Source: Sulfurovum riftiae (GTDB lineage Bacteria; Campylobacterota; Campylobacteria; Campylobacterales; Sulfurovaceae). Taken from it: a DNA stretch of 64,000 nucleotides. Under the pieces are notes generated by a model. It saw nothing but the letters and a program-made list of their open reading frames with translations, was not told the origin of the DNA and made no database searches. This document shows positions 1-8,489 of the stretch, piece after piece. The translations under genes were made by a program, and so were the position numbers. Location of the stretch: contig NZ_LNKT01000045.1 in NCBI RefSeq assembly GCF_001595645.1, positions 93,472 through 157,471 on the forward strand, written 5' to 3'. Each line of letters starts with the position of its first letter. Position 1 is the stretch's first letter.

Positions 1-1360
1 TGCGTTGATATCGACACACGGATTGAGCGTGGGGTTGCCGGAAGGCCAGATGGGAAATTCCGAAGTGGGGCATATGACGATCGGGGCAGGCCGCGTGCTG
101 TACCAGGACCTGGTCAAGATCTCTCTGGCCCTGAAAGATGGAAGTATTGAAGAGAACCAGGCACTCAGAGAGATACTTGGGAAGAGTGAACGTGTACACC
201 TCATAGGGCTCTTGAGTGACGGCGGTGTACATTCGCACATTGAACATACGATCGGTTTTGCCAAACTGGCAAAGCGCAGAGGCAAAAAAGTCTTTTTGCA
301 TCTCATTACGGATGGCAGGGATGTCAGCCCTACTTCGGCGAAAACATACCTCAAGCAGATAGAAGCGATCTGCGATGAAGATATCTCCATTGCGACACTG
401 GGCGGCCGGTTCTACACGATGGACAGAGACAATCGCTGGGAAAGGGTGGAGAAAGGGTATCGTGCCATTGCGGAAGCGACACCAGCAACCACCTTGAGCC
501 CTGAAGCCTATATCGATGAGAGTTATGCGAAGAATGAGACGGATGAGTTCATTGAGCCTGTGGCCTTTGAGGGGTATGACGGGTTGAAAGAGGGAGATGC
601 TGTCATTGTGACCAATTTCCGTTCGGACAGGGTTCGGGAGATCACGACGGCATTGGGTGAGAGCAGTTTCAGTGCTTTTGAGAGAACACAGATACCGCTT
701 CACATCGCGACGATGACACAGTATGATGCAATTTTTGACTACCCGGTACTCTTTCCCAAAGAGGCACCGAAAAATACATTGGCAGAGGTGATCTCCGCTG
801 CAGAGTTGAGACAGCTGCATACGGCCGAGACGGAAAAATACGCCCATGTCACTTTCTTTCTGAACGGCGGTATAGAAGAGCCGATGATCGGCGAGAGCCG
901 GGTGCTTATTCCCAGTCCGGATGTCAAGACCTACGATATGAAGCCGGAGATGTCGGCACCCCAGGTGGGTGAAGCGGTCCGTACAGCCATGGATGAAGCC
1001 TATGATTTCATCGTGGTGAATTTCGCCAATGGAGACATGGTCGGACATACCGGGAATTATGATGCCGCTCAAAAGGCGGTAGAGGCGGTCGATACCGAAC
1101 TGGGGAAGATCATCGAGAAAGCCAAAGAGGACGGGTATGCCATCGTGTTAACGAGTGACCACGGCAACTGCGAAGAGATGTGTGACCGGGAAGGACACAT
1201 CCTTACCAACCACACTGTGGGCGAAGTGTGGTGTTTTGTTCTGGCTGAAGGTGTTGAAAAGGTCAAAGAAAAGGGCGGACTCAACAATATCGCACCTACG
1301 GTACTGAAGATCATGGGATTGGAAATTCCCGAAGAGATGGATGATCCGCTGATTGCATAG
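1..1360 (+). CDS. gpmI: 2,3-bisphosphoglycerate-independent phosphoglycerate mutase, 5' truncated by window edge
   Basis: Interconverts 3- and 2-phosphoglycerate in cytosolic glycolysis/gluconeogenesis, using two Mn ions and a phosphoserine intermediate. The open frame runs in from the left edge, so the N-terminus (roughly 50-60 residues, judged from the usual ~500 aa length) is missing. The catalytic Ser motif [10 protein letters not shown] lies near the start of the visible part. Metal-ligand and substrate motifs follow in family order: [29 protein letters not shown] and TSDHGN. The stop is TAG at 1358-1360. A TerB-like gene and fabG follow on the same strand. The family assignment is clear from the motifs. 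Confidence 0.96.
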   Translation, partial: ALISTHGLSVGLPEGQMGNSEVGHMTIGAGRVLYQDLVKISLALKDGSIEENQALREILGKSERVHLIGLLSDGGVHSHIEHTIGFAKLAKRRGKKVFLHLITDGRDVSPTSAKTYLKQIEAICDEDISIATLGGRFYTMDRDNRWERVEKGYRAIAEATPATTLSPEAYIDESYAKNETDEFIEPVAFEGYDGLKEGDAVIVTNFRSDRVREITTALGESSFSAFERTQIPLHIATMTQYDAIFDYPVLFPKEAPKNTLAEVISAAELRQLHTAETEKYAHVTFFLNGGIEEPMIGESRVLIPSPDVKTYDMKPEMSAPQVGEAVRTAMDEAYDFIVVNFANGDMVGHTGNYDAAQKAVEAVDTELGKIIEKAKEDGYAIVLTSDHGNCEEMCDREGHILTNHTVGEVWCFVLAEGVEKVKEKGGLNNIAPTVLKIMGLEIPEEMDDPLIA

Positions 1361-1429
1361 TGCCTGAATATTTTGGTACAATGATGATAATTGTTTTTAA
1401 TGCTTTGCTTTGAAAGAAGGAGACATCAG

Positions 1430-1768
1430 ATGGAAAAGAAGATCAAAGAGTCGGTGGGGACACTGCTGGCGCATATTATAAAAGTGGACAATCGGGATAT
1501 CGAGAAAGAGGCACCGCTCTTCTGCGAGATCATGGGACAGGATTTCGAGTGCAGTGAAGATGAGGCTAAGGCATTTTTGTATGAAATCATGGACAAAGAG
1601 TACGACCTGGATGAGCATATAGCGATCATCAACCAGGCTCTGTGTGATGACAGGCTCTCCAAATTCCATCTGCTCGAGCAGATCAACCATATCATCTACT
1701 CCGATGAGATCAGTGAAGAGGATTACAAGATCTTCGAAGAGATCAAGAACAAGCTTTTCGAGTGCTGA
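1430..1768 (+). CDS. Small acidic alpha-helical protein, TerB-like
   Basis: 112 residues, beginning MEKKIKESVGTLLAHII, acidic and probably all helical, with no signal peptide or membrane segment. The overall pattern (helical, acidic pairs, a DExIAIINQA-like stretch) resembles the TerB-like/DUF533 helical families often found in epsilonproteobacteria, but I cannot assign a reaction. I chose the ATG at 1430 over the upstream TTG at 1391 because AGAAGGAGA sits at the right distance before it. It lies 69 bp after gpmI and 36 bp before fabG, so co-transcription is likely. Confidence 0.8.
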   Translation: MEKKIKESVGTLLAHIIKVDNRDIEKEAPLFCEIMGQDFECSEDEAKAFLYEIMDKEYDLDEHIAIINQALCDDRLSKFHLLEQINHIIYSDEISEEDYKIFEEIKNKLFEC

Positions 1769-1804
1769 GAAGCCTCAGACCAATTCAATGAACAAAGGGT
1801 AACA

Positions 1805-2548
1805 ATGAAATTTACAGGAAGTAACGTACTGGTAACAGGTGCGAGCAGAGGGATCGGTGCACAGATCGCAAAGACATTGGCAGAGATGGGACTCAAAGTA
1901 TGGGTGAACTACAGAAGCGGTGAAGCGGAAGCGGCAGTGGTCAAAGCAGAAATAGAAGCAGCCGGAGGCAAGGCAGAGACGATCGGTTTCGATGTCAGCA
2001 ATGAAGAGGCCTTTGTTTCTGCGATCAAAAGTATCGTTGAGGTTGACGGTGAGCTCTCCTACCTTGTCAACAATGCCGGGATCACCAATGACAAACTGGC
2101 GATGCGTATGAAAACAGATGATTTCATGTCGGTTATAGAAGCCAACCTCAAATCAACTTTCATCGGGTGTCGTGAAGCCGTCAAGGTCATGGGTAAAAAA
2201 CGTTTCGGTTCAGTTGTGAACATCGCTTCGATCGTAGGTGAGACAGGGAATGCCGGACAGACGAACTATGCGGCAAGCAAAGGCGGTACCATCGCGATGA
2301 CAAAAAGTTTTGCGATCGAGGCGGCACTGAGGAATATCCGTTACAATACGATCACTCCGGGTTTCATCGCTACGGAGATGACGGATGTGCTTAAAGATGA
2401 GGTCAAAGATGCCTTTACGGCGAAGATCCCGATGGGAAGATTCGGTGAGCCCAAAGAGGTGGCTGAAGCGGTCGCTTTTCTGCTTTCCGACCATGCCTCC
2501 TACATTACCGGAGAAACCCTGAAAGTAAATGGCGGGATGTTTATGTGA
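1805..2548 (+). CDS. fabG: 3-oxoacyl-[acyl-carrier-protein] reductase
   Basis: NADPH-dependent reduction of 3-oxoacyl-ACP in type II fatty-acid synthesis. It is a 247 aa classical short-chain dehydrogenase: TGASRGIG cofactor loop at residues ~11-18, NNAG near 90, the catalytic Ser and YxxxK (YAASK) near 140-155, and TPGFIATEMT after it. The TGA stop belongs to a repeated structured element (2546-2596), so the last residues (MFM) may have been set by that insertion. In related genomes fabG is usually close to acpP-fabF-accA, but here those genes start 30 kb downstream. Confidence 0.97.
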   Translation: MKFTGSNVLVTGASRGIGAQIAKTLAEMGLKVWVNYRSGEAEAAVVKAEIEAAGGKAETIGFDVSNEEAFVSAIKSIVEVDGELSYLVNNAGITNDKLAMRMKTDDFMSVIEANLKSTFIGCREAVKVMGKKRFGSVVNIASIVGETGNAGQTNYAASKGGTIAMTKSFAIEAALRNIRYNTITPGFIATEMTDVLKDEVKDAFTAKIPMGRFGEPKEVAEAVAFLLSDHASYITGETLKVNGGMFM

Positions 2549-2596
2549 GCAGCGTAAAGAAATTGACACCTGCGTGTCAATTTTAGCTGCGGAACC
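2546..2596 (+). repeat. Structured repeat element copy 1 (nested hairpins, CTGC loop)
   Basis: The element begins at the fabG stop (TGAGCAGCGT). An outer stem GCAGC/GCTGC encloses an inner stem AAATTGACAC-CTGC-GTGTCAATTT, followed by GGAACC. A second copy at 26369-26419 keeps the same layout, with paired changes that preserve the stem (A-T to G-C and T-A to C-G). Compensatory change means the fold is selected, or that both copies derive from a mobile palindromic unit. Function unknown. It could act as an mRNA 3' end structure for fabG. Confidence 0.75.
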
Positions 2597-2758
2597 ATGA
2601 AAGCCGTCAAATGAACAAGAACTGCTTCTTGTTCATAGACTTGAAACCGTAGATGATGTCTTGAAGAGACCATCGAAGGCAACGGTCGGAATGAACAAAG
2701 TGAATGTAGCCACGCAGGTTGGAAGACCCGTTAATCAAACGACAACTGCTTGTCGTCT
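2597..2758. other. Intergenic region with two further CTGC-loop hairpins
   Basis: No gene was found between fabG and the minus-strand gene ending at 2896. Besides the structured repeat and REP units, it holds the hairpins TGAACAAGAA-CTGC-TTCTTGTTCA (2612-2635) and ACGACAA-CTGC-TTGTCGT (about 2739-2756). Each has the same four-base loop as the element at 2546. The intervening bases show no coding signal. Confidence 0.5.
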
Positions 2759-2884
2759 GTAGGGTGGGCTTCAGCCCACCTTCATGAATATGCATGCATT
2801 AAAAAGTGTTGTCTTTGGATGAAGGATCACACACTCATTTACCAATAAAATATTGAGGAAATGGTGGGCTGAAGCTCACCCTAA
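2759..2884. repeat. REPIN-like pair, GTAG-headed, stem GGTGGGC/GCCCACC
   Basis: The unit at 2759-2780 reads GTAG followed by the hairpin GGTGGGC-TTCA-GCCCACC. A second unit in inverted orientation lies at 2863-2884 with a slightly decayed stem and head (CTAA for CTAC). The GTAG head next to an imperfect palindrome is the known hallmark of REP elements moved by RAYT (TnpA-REP) enzymes. No RAYT gene is present in this window. Confidence 0.65.
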
Positions 2885-2895
2885 AAATTCTCTGC

Positions 2896-3555
2896 TTACT
2901 CCAAAATATACTTCTTCACCAGATACCATACCCCCATTAAAATAGCAGCAGTCAAGAAACCGATGGAGATGAAGTTGCTGTAGGTGACTAGAAGTTCTTC
3001 AAAGTGTCTGATCAGGTAGACCCACAGGATGATGGCGACCAGTGTGGCACTGAGGATGGTGAAGAGTGTCTTGAAATGGCTGAACCCTATGATATAGCCG
3101 ATAAAACTGCCTACGACCGGTCCGGTCATGGCGATCGGGCTGAGCACAAAAATGATCAGGCCGGGGATACCGTATTTTTTGATGTAGGGCTGGTACTTCT
3201 GTGCGCTCTCTTTGGAACGTTCAAAAAAGTCATGCAGAGGCTGATATCTGATGATCTCCAGTTTATTCCAGCTCTGTACGAAAAGCGGGTAGAGAAGCAG
3301 TACCATGATGGCTTCAATAAAAAAGTTGAAGAGGATCAGAAAAAGAGGATCCATCTGGTCAGCGATACCTATGGAGAGGCCGGCCATTCTGCCAAAGATG
3401 ATATTGGTCGCCGTGATGCTGAGCAGTGTTTGGAGGGAGCGAGGGGAAAAGAGAGCACTCAGGAGAATGAGCAGCAGAAAAAGCCCCAGCAACCCCAGTC
3501 CGAATATCAGGATCCTGCCCTCTGTATGATTGAAAAACGAATTGCCCTTTTCCAC
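2896..3555 (-). CDS. Small multidrug-export family membrane protein (COG2426-like)
   Basis: 219 aa integral inner-membrane protein with about five to six hydrophobic segments (residues ~15-35, 65-90, 130-155, 155-180 and 190-212). The central segment KKYGIPGLIIFVLSPIAMTG, followed by GxxxGY, matches the pattern of the 'putative small multi-drug export' family (COG2426), whose transport role is poorly established. It stands alone on the minus strand and faces away from the response regulator at 3644. Family call moderate, substrate unknown. Confidence 0.75.
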   Translation of the reverse strand: MEKGNSFFNHTEGRILIFGLGLLGLFLLLILLSALFSPRSLQTLLSITATNIIFGRMAGLSIGIADQMDPLFLILFNFFIEAIMVLLLYPLFVQSWNKLEIIRYQPLHDFFERSKESAQKYQPYIKKYGIPGLIIFVLSPIAMTGPVVGSFIGYIIGFSHFKTLFTILSATLVAIILWVYLIRHFEELLVTYSNFISIGFLTAAILMGVWYLVKKYILE

Positions 3556-3608
3556 ACGGTTTCCTTTGATGAAATCCTGGAATTATACCATGATAAACAG
3601 TTTTGAGG

Positions 3609-3614
3609 TATAAT
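3609..3614 (+). promoter_or_regulatory. -10 box before response regulator
   Basis: TATAAT lies 30 bp upstream of the TTG start at 3644, in the short divergent gap between 2896-3555 and the regulator. No convincing -35 was seen. Confidence 0.45.
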
Positions 3615-3643
3615 CATCCCCAAAAGATACCGAAGGAAAAACG

Positions 3644-4294
3644 TTGGCACACATACTTGTTCTGGAAGACGATCAGCTTTTTAACGAGACACTGGAAGAT
3701 TTTTTGGAAGAAGAGGGATATGCGGTTGAGACAGCGATGGATCCTTACAGTGCATTGGAAATAAGTTACAAACATGTGTTTGACCTCTACCTGTTCGATG
3801 TCAACCTGCCGTATGAGAATGGATTCGACCTTCTTGAAAAACTGCGTCAGAGCGGAGATACCACACCGACCATTTTTCTGACCTCCCGAAATGACAAGGC
3901 TTCTCTTGCAGAAGGATTTGGCAAGGGTGCAGATGACTATATGAAAAAACCGATCGATTTTGATGAACTCATACTGCGTATACAGGCGGTACTCCGGCGT
4001 CAGATACGTCAGGAGCATATGACCATAGGATCGTACAGGCTTGACACAGTGGCAAAGACACTCTATCTGGATGAAGAGGCCCTGGAGGTAACGAAAAAGG
4101 CGATCGAGCTACTGCTGCTGCTGGTACAGGCAAAAGGCGAAGTGGTCAGCAGTGACGAGATAAAGAACAGGCTCTGGGCTGCAGGGCAGAATGCCAGTGA
4201 GGGAGCCTTGCGTGTCTATGTGACACAGCTGAAAAAGTATTTTCCTGACAATATCGTCAATGTGCGTAGTGTGGGTTACCGATGGGTGGAGTAG
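3644..4294 (+). CDS. OmpR/PhoB-family response regulator
   Basis: 216 aa, with a receiver domain (residues 1-115) and a winged-helix effector domain (residues ~125-216, ending VNVRSVGYRWVE, the usual wing). The acid pocket is ED at 8-9, the phospho-acceptor is Asp52 in YLFDVNLP, and the switch residues T/S and K (MKKP) are present. The start is TTG at 3644 with GAAGGA upstream, because no ATG fits the conserved N-terminus HILVLEDD. It overlaps the kinase operonically (3 bp gap). Its receiver is very like that of the regulator at 9502-10131, which suggests paralogy. Confidence 0.93.
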   Translation: MAHILVLEDDQLFNETLEDFLEEEGYAVETAMDPYSALEISYKHVFDLYLFDVNLPYENGFDLLEKLRQSGDTTPTIFLTSRNDKASLAEGFGKGADDYMKKPIDFDELILRIQAVLRRQIRQEHMTIGSYRLDTVAKTLYLDEEALEVTKKAIELLLLLVQAKGEVVSSDEIKNRLWAAGQNASEGALRVYVTQLKKYFPDNIVNVRSVGYRWVE

Positions 4295-4297
4295 GCT

Positions 4298-5155
4298 ATG
4301 GCGTATCTTTCAAACCATAAAAAGAAGATCCTGCTTGCGGCACTCGGGTATTTTGCCAGTGTAGCGATATTGTTGAGCTTTCTCTACTGGTTTCTGAAGA
4401 ATGAAGGCTTTTCAGAGGGCAATTTTCTTGTGGCCGGCCTGTTGGTTCTTCTTTTGGCTGCAGGGTGGGGATACATTCTATCCTCCCACCTGCTGGCACC
4501 CAAAGCGGAGCTCGATGCCAATCTCTCCCAACTCTCTTCGGAGATACTGCATGAACTGAATATCCCTCTTGCGACGATCAAGGCCAATACATCAATGTTG
4601 AAAAAACGCCTGCAGGAAGAGAAGCGGTCACTCAAACGATTGGAACGTATAGAAGCTTCATCGGATAGACTGGAACGCTTGTATAAAGAGTTGGCCTACA
4701 GTATCAATAAGGAGATCCATCCAATTGAGAAAGAGGAAGTATGGTTAGTGCCCCTTCTTCAGGAACGGATTGATACTTTTGAATCTTTCGGGCGTAACAG
4801 ATTCGATATGGAAATCGGAGATATGAAGATCAAAGTTGACAGAATAGGTTTTGAGAAGATGATCGATAATCTTTTAATGAATGCCATGAAGTATTCGGAA
4901 AAAAATACTCCGATCAAAGTGATGCTTGAAGGGAGCACCCTGATGATCATTGATGAAGGGATCGGTATGGATGAGGCGGAACTGTTGAAGGTCTATGAAC
5001 GCTATTATCAGGGGGACAGCAGGAAAGAGGGTAAGGGAATAGGATTGGCACTGGTCAAAGCCTATTGTGATACCGAGGGTATAGCAATACAGATCATTTC
5101 CGAGAAAGAAAAAGGTACGTCAGTGTTGCTTGACCTGGCACATGTTCATGTATAG
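4298..5155 (+). CDS. Sensor histidine kinase, partner of 3644-4294 regulator
   Basis: 285 aa. Two N-terminal membrane helices (about 10-32 and 40-60) with almost no periplasmic loop, so it probably senses within the membrane or through a partner. The H-box SEILHELNIPLATI has Asn where Thr is usual. The N-box is DNLLMNAMKYS, G1 is DEGIGMD and G2 is GKGIGLAL. There is no clear HAMP domain. It follows the regulator by 3 bp in one operon. The signal is unknown. Confidence 0.92.
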   Translation: MAYLSNHKKKILLAALGYFASVAILLSFLYWFLKNEGFSEGNFLVAGLLVLLLAAGWGYILSSHLLAPKAELDANLSQLSSEILHELNIPLATIKANTSMLKKRLQEEKRSLKRLERIEASSDRLERLYKELAYSINKEIHPIEKEEVWLVPLLQERIDTFESFGRNRFDMEIGDMKIKVDRIGFEKMIDNLLMNAMKYSEKNTPIKVMLEGSTLMIIDEGIGMDEAELLKVYERYYQGDSRKEGKGIGLALVKAYCDTEGIAIQIISEKEKGTSVLLDLAHVHV

Positions 5156-5219
5156 TTCATTTTATTCCCCCAATCTGAAGAAAAAACTTGTACTGCCGTG
5201 ATATTTATGGGAAAAAGTA

Positions 5220-5225
5220 TATAAT
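5220..5225 (+). promoter_or_regulatory. -10 box before ClC channel
   Basis: TATAAT lies 35 bp upstream of the ATG at 5260 in the 104 bp gap after the kinase. No -35 with normal spacing was found. Confidence 0.35.
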
Positions 5226-5259
5226 CTATTTCATAGTCTAATAAAAGGTATAAGCTTAA

Positions 5260-6537
5260 ATGATCGCCAAACTGATAATCGCAACACTGTTGACAGGGAT
5301 TATCAGCGGATTCTTCATTACTTTTTATGAAGTGCTTATCGCTTTTACAACACGACTTCTTTTTATGGGTGATCCGTTCGAGACGATCCCTGTACTGCCA
5401 ACCTGGTACCTCTATCTCATTCCGACACTGGCGATCTTCTTTGTCAACTACCTTATCTCCAAAGACAATTATATACGTGAATACGGTCTGACAGAGATCG
5501 CTGAGTCGGTCAGTCAGAACATGATGATCATCAATGTCAAAACACTTGTCTTGAAGGTCATTGCTTCGACACTTTCCATTTCCAGCGGATATGCAGTGGG
5601 TACGGAAGGCCCCTCTGCAGGAATGGGTGCGATGGTCGCCTACCAGATACACCGTCTCTTCAAACTCCCTACCATGCTGGTGAAAATGATGATCAGCGTC
5701 GGGGCAAGCAGTGGTATCGCGGCGATCTTCGTCTCTCCGCTGACAGGGATCGTCTTCTCTATCGAGAATATTGCCTACCAGTTCATCAAGCAGTATATCG
5801 GTTATGTCATTTTAAGTTCGGTGGTCGCTTTTTCCATTTCGGTGAAATTCCTCGACTCCATCTCTTTTCACAGTTCTCTTGGCAAAGTGGTGGATTACTA
5901 CTACGTAGTACCGATCTTGCTGTTCATTCCTTTTATCACGGCATTTATCTATCTCTATCTTTTTATGAAGAAACGTCTGCTGCATGTGATCGATCTTGAG
6001 ATCTTCAAGAAATTCCGTACGATGAGAAATATGGTATTCTCCCTGATAGGCGGCAGTGTCATAGGTACGATCCTGCTGATTGAACCGCATGCAGGATTTT
6101 CAGGTAAAGAGATAGTGATGCATCTCATCAATAACAAGGAATCCATCTCTATCTATTTCATATTTCTTATTATTATTCTGCGTATCATCGGGACAACGGT
6201 CTCACTGTATGCCAATGCCGTAGGCGGGCTCTTTCTGCCACTCATGAGTATCGGTGCACTGGTCGGATACGGTTATGGTGAGATCATTACCTTCTATTCC
6301 CATTTCCCTTTCGAGCCTTTCTTTTTTGCTGCTGTAGGTTCCGCGGTCTTTATGGGCGTGGTGATGAAGCTCCCCCTGACAGCGGTAGTATTGGCACTCG
6401 AACTTACCTTCGATTACAATATTCTGGTCGCGACTGGAGTGAGTGTGGTGTTGGTCAGTTATCTGACCAGTTTCCATTTCGATATTCGCAAAAAATACGT
6501 GACCCAGACGGAAGAACCCACAGATACAGAAAAGTAA
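5260..6537 (+). CDS. ClC-type chloride channel / H+-Cl- antiporter
   Basis: 425 aa with about ten membrane helices and no C-terminal CBS pair. The ClC signature appears as GTEGPSAG near residue 118: the gating glutamate is kept, while the usual Arg of GREGP is Thr. SPLTGIVFSIE and GGLFLPLMSIGALVG (the GxFxP region) are also present. The family includes both channels and proton-coupled exchangers, and sequence alone does not settle which this is. It sits alone between a kinase and a decayed locus. The Arg-to-Thr change is worth noting because that residue lies in the selectivity filter. Confidence 0.93.
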   Translation: MIAKLIIATLLTGIISGFFITFYEVLIAFTTRLLFMGDPFETIPVLPTWYLYLIPTLAIFFVNYLISKDNYIREYGLTEIAESVSQNMMIINVKTLVLKVIASTLSISSGYAVGTEGPSAGMGAMVAYQIHRLFKLPTMLVKMMISVGASSGIAAIFVSPLTGIVFSIENIAYQFIKQYIGYVILSSVVAFSISVKFLDSISFHSSLGKVVDYYYVVPILLFIPFITAFIYLYLFMKKRLLHVIDLEIFKKFRTMRNMVFSLIGGSVIGTILLIEPHAGFSGKEIVMHLINNKESISIYFIFLIIILRIIGTTVSLYANAVGGLFLPLMSIGALVGYGYGEIITFYSHFPFEPFFFAAVGSAVFMGVVMKLPLTAVVLALELTFDYNILVATGVSVVLVSYLTSFHFDIRKKYVTQTEEPTDTEK

Positions 6538-6586
6538 TTCACTTTACGTTCAGATTGAAAGGATATGATTCGCGTCTTAAGGAGTA

Positions 6587-6676
6587 ATGATGCGACGACG
6601 TATGTTATATCTACTTTTATGCACCCTGCCACTGTCTGCAACGACACTGGACGGCTTGATAAACTATCACCGTTAA
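6587..6676 (+). pseudogene. 29-codon ORF resembling the start of a TolC-family outer-membrane gene
   Basis: After AAGGAGTA there are tandem ATGs and a reading frame with a good signal peptide (RRRMLYLLLCTLPLSA) followed by TTLDGLINYHR and TAA. This looks like the first codons of a TolC-like efflux protein, whose mature part often begins with a similar Leu-Asp-x-Leu-Ile stretch. No continuation was found downstream in any frame. It is either a gene remnant or a genuine tiny secreted peptide. Confidence 0.3.
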
Positions 6677-6711
6677 TCTTTTGAATGTCAACGGTACGTT
6701 CGAACCGTCCT

Positions 6712-6737
6712 GTAGGGAAAAGAAGCTATCTTTTCCC
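6712..6737 (+). repeat. GTAG-headed hairpin, possible REP family member or terminator
   Basis: GTAG is followed by the stem GGAAAAGA-AGCTA-TCTTTTCC. It overlaps the 3' end of the minus-strand gene 6726-6986, whose TAG stop lies in the loop. It could equally be a terminator shared by both strands. The GTAG head matches the other REP families here. Confidence 0.4.
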
Positions 6738-6986
6738 TCCCCGGCCACCGCCTTTGTGCTGTCCGCCACCGGATCCATCTCTTTTACGCATTTGCTGGCC
6801 CTGTCCGGAGTTCTCACCATATCTATGTTGTTTTTGTTGTTGGTATTTGTGTTCATTTGCACCATCACCGTATTTGTTTTTCATTTGTGTCCTATACTCT
6901 TCCTGGGACATGAATCTGTTCTGTGTCGAATCGGTTGCCAATGCTCCTATGGTCAGAAGCAGGGAGATCAATATGCTTTTTTTCAT
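6726..6986 (-). CDS. Small secreted Gln/His/Gly-rich protein
   Basis: 86 aa. A signal peptide (MKKSILISLLLTIGALA) is followed by a hydrophilic tail rich in Gln, His, Lys and Gly, ending in GGGQHKGGGRGGKR. No known domain is recognised. The His/Met/Gln content would suit metal binding, but that is inference. The start is supported by AAGGAT eight bases upstream. Its promoter carries the GTAACA-N5-GTAACA direct repeat (7054-7070) about 68 bp before the start, which ties it to the copper/nos-linked regulon proposed here. Confidence 0.7.
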   Translation of the reverse strand: MKKSILISLLLTIGALATDSTQNRFMSQEEYRTQMKNKYGDGANEHKYQQQKQHRYGENSGQGQQMRKRDGSGGGQHKGGGRGGKR

Positions 6987-7038
6987 TGTATATCCTTTGT
7001 ATTGAGATACCCGGAAATGTTTGTTCCGAGCCAGGTAA

Positions 7039-7070
7039 AGTATAATAGATGTATGTTACTTCTGTGTTAC
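7039..7070 (-). promoter_or_regulatory. 11-bp direct-repeat operator and -10 box for 6726-6986 gene
   Basis: On the minus strand GTAACA-N5-GTAACA (7070 to 7054) is followed, 15 bp from the start of the second repeat, by TATACT (7044-7039). The repeat occupies the -35 region, as expected for an activator of the OmpR type that binds 11-bp-spaced direct repeats. Confidence 0.65.
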
Positions 7071-7171
7071 CTCAGATAGGATCTTTCTATGGACACGATT
7101 CCTCTATACAACTATCTACTGATGAAAGTATAGGGATAGACTATGAAGTGTAAGTGAATTTTTATGAAAGT

Positions 7172-7193
7172 CCATCCTGTCAAAACAGGATGG
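7172..7193 (-). terminator. Hairpin downstream of DUF2202 lipoprotein gene
   Basis: A perfect 9-bp stem CCATCCTGT/ACAGGATGG with loop CAAA lies 36 bp beyond the stop of the minus-strand gene at 7229. There is no clear U-run on that strand, so terminator function is tentative. Confidence 0.45.
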
Positions 7194-7228
7194 TTAAAAA
7201 GAGGAAGGTATCTCAGGGCATACAGAGC

Positions 7229-8425
7229 TTAATGCTGTTTCCCTTTATCATTCTCTTTTTGCGGATATTCCGGGTGGCAGTAGTCATTTCCGAGTGCACA
7301 ACATCCGTCTGTAACTCCCATGTTCTTCAAGCCTTTGTCAAATGCCCAGTAGTGGTTGTAGCTTCCGTCTCTGAGAACATTGTATGCCGCAACGATATCT
7401 TCCGCATCTGCTTCTATGGCAAGTTCGATATCGGCATTGAGGTCATTGATATCAACGACCTCGACCATACAGCCCGCTTCAAGAGCATCCTGCTTAGAGA
7501 TAATACCTTTGGCATACAGTGTGTCATACAGTGCCTGGATGGCAGGTATACCATATTTACCGCTTGGCATATCGGCCAGTGTCACACTGCTGTCAGCTAC
7601 AGGGTCCGCAATGATCGTACTTGCATCAAGCTCGTATCTGTGGACAAGAGACTGGACGATCTCTATATGTTTCGTTTCTGCTTTGTCTGCAATATTGAAA
7701 AGCTGTTTGATCTCTTCTCCGTTATCGATGTGGAAGTTGTAAAGATTCATGTAGACATCATAAGCCAACCTCTCTTCATTCCCCATATAGATAATGGTCT
7801 CTTTCAGTTCAGGGGTCAATGTTGACATAGCGTAGCTATTGAGATCGACACCACTGTTGTTGATAGTTACATGGAACTCCTGCATTGTGTCTCTGAGGTG
7901 CTGTCTTGCACCTGTTCTTGTCTGAACATGTTCTGGCGCCACTGAAGCCTGGTCCATATAGGTATCAAGATCAGCCGCATTGAAATTCTCTGCTTCAAAC
8001 TGTGTCTCGACCTCCTGCGGTATCCGGATACCATTGTCAAGGTTATGGTCCTCATCGAGTGACTGGATCAACTGGGCCATTGCCATTACTGTTTCATTCT
8101 CAAGGTCAGACCTGTCAACGCCTGCGATATCCTGCGGGAATACATAACCATCCTGTGGAAGCGTATGAATCTCACCGAGTACGAGTCCACCAAGCCTGAA
8201 ACGCACCTGGCTCATATTTTGGCAGGTAAAGGCACCGTCAGGTCCGGTAGTCCGGTTCTCAACACCATCTGCAACACAGTCATAGTTCATGTTCTGCACA
8301 CGTGAATCCACTACATATCCGGTTGTAGCACTGCTGATGGTATCTGTCGTACCGTCGCTGCTCCCACAACCCATTAAAAGAAATGAAGCCGCAACGGCCG
8401 ACCCCAACATATATTTTTTCATCAT
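7229..8425 (-). CDS. Lipoprotein with C-terminal DUF2202 (ferritin-like) domain
   Basis: 398 aa. The signal peptide ends in the lipobox LLMGCGSS. Residues ~30-190 are unassigned. Residues ~205-370 match the DUF2202 pattern, opening LTPELKETIIYMGNEERLAY, with a second EETKHIE-like Glu/His segment (AETKHIEIVQSLV) as in four-helix ferritin-like folds. The role of DUF2202 proteins is not known, and metal binding by the Glu/His pairs is inference. It lies 49 bp after the kinase gene. It also has its own TAACA direct-repeat promoter (8473-8489), which suggests control by that two-component system. Confidence 0.85.
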   Translation of the reverse strand: MMKKYMLGSAVAASFLLMGCGSSDGTTDTISSATTGYVVDSRVQNMNYDCVADGVENRTTGPDGAFTCQNMSQVRFRLGGLVLGEIHTLPQDGYVFPQDIAGVDRSDLENETVMAMAQLIQSLDEDHNLDNGIRIPQEVETQFEAENFNAADLDTYMDQASVAPEHVQTRTGARQHLRDTMQEFHVTINNSGVDLNSYAMSTLTPELKETIIYMGNEERLAYDVYMNLYNFHIDNGEEIKQLFNIADKAETKHIEIVQSLVHRYELDASTIIADPVADSSVTLADMPSGKYGIPAIQALYDTLYAKGIISKQDALEAGCMVEVVDINDLNADIELAIEADAEDIVAAYNVLRDGSYNHYWAFDKGLKNMGVTDGCCALGNDYCHPEYPQKENDKGKQH

Positions 8426-8457
8426 TTTTGCTCCTTCTTATAGTAATGATAGGAAGC

Positions 8458-8489
8458 AGTATAAAACAGAAATGTTAGTTGAGTGTTAC
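8458..8489 (-). promoter_or_regulatory. 11-bp direct-repeat operator and -10 box for DUF2202 lipoprotein
   Basis: On the minus strand GTAACA-N5-CTAACA (8489 to 8473) precedes TATACT (8463-8458), again 15 bp from the start of the second repeat. It overlaps the last codons of the upstream kinase gene. A third TGTTAC lies at 8505-8510, 21 bp further on, and may be an additional half-site. Confidence 0.65.
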
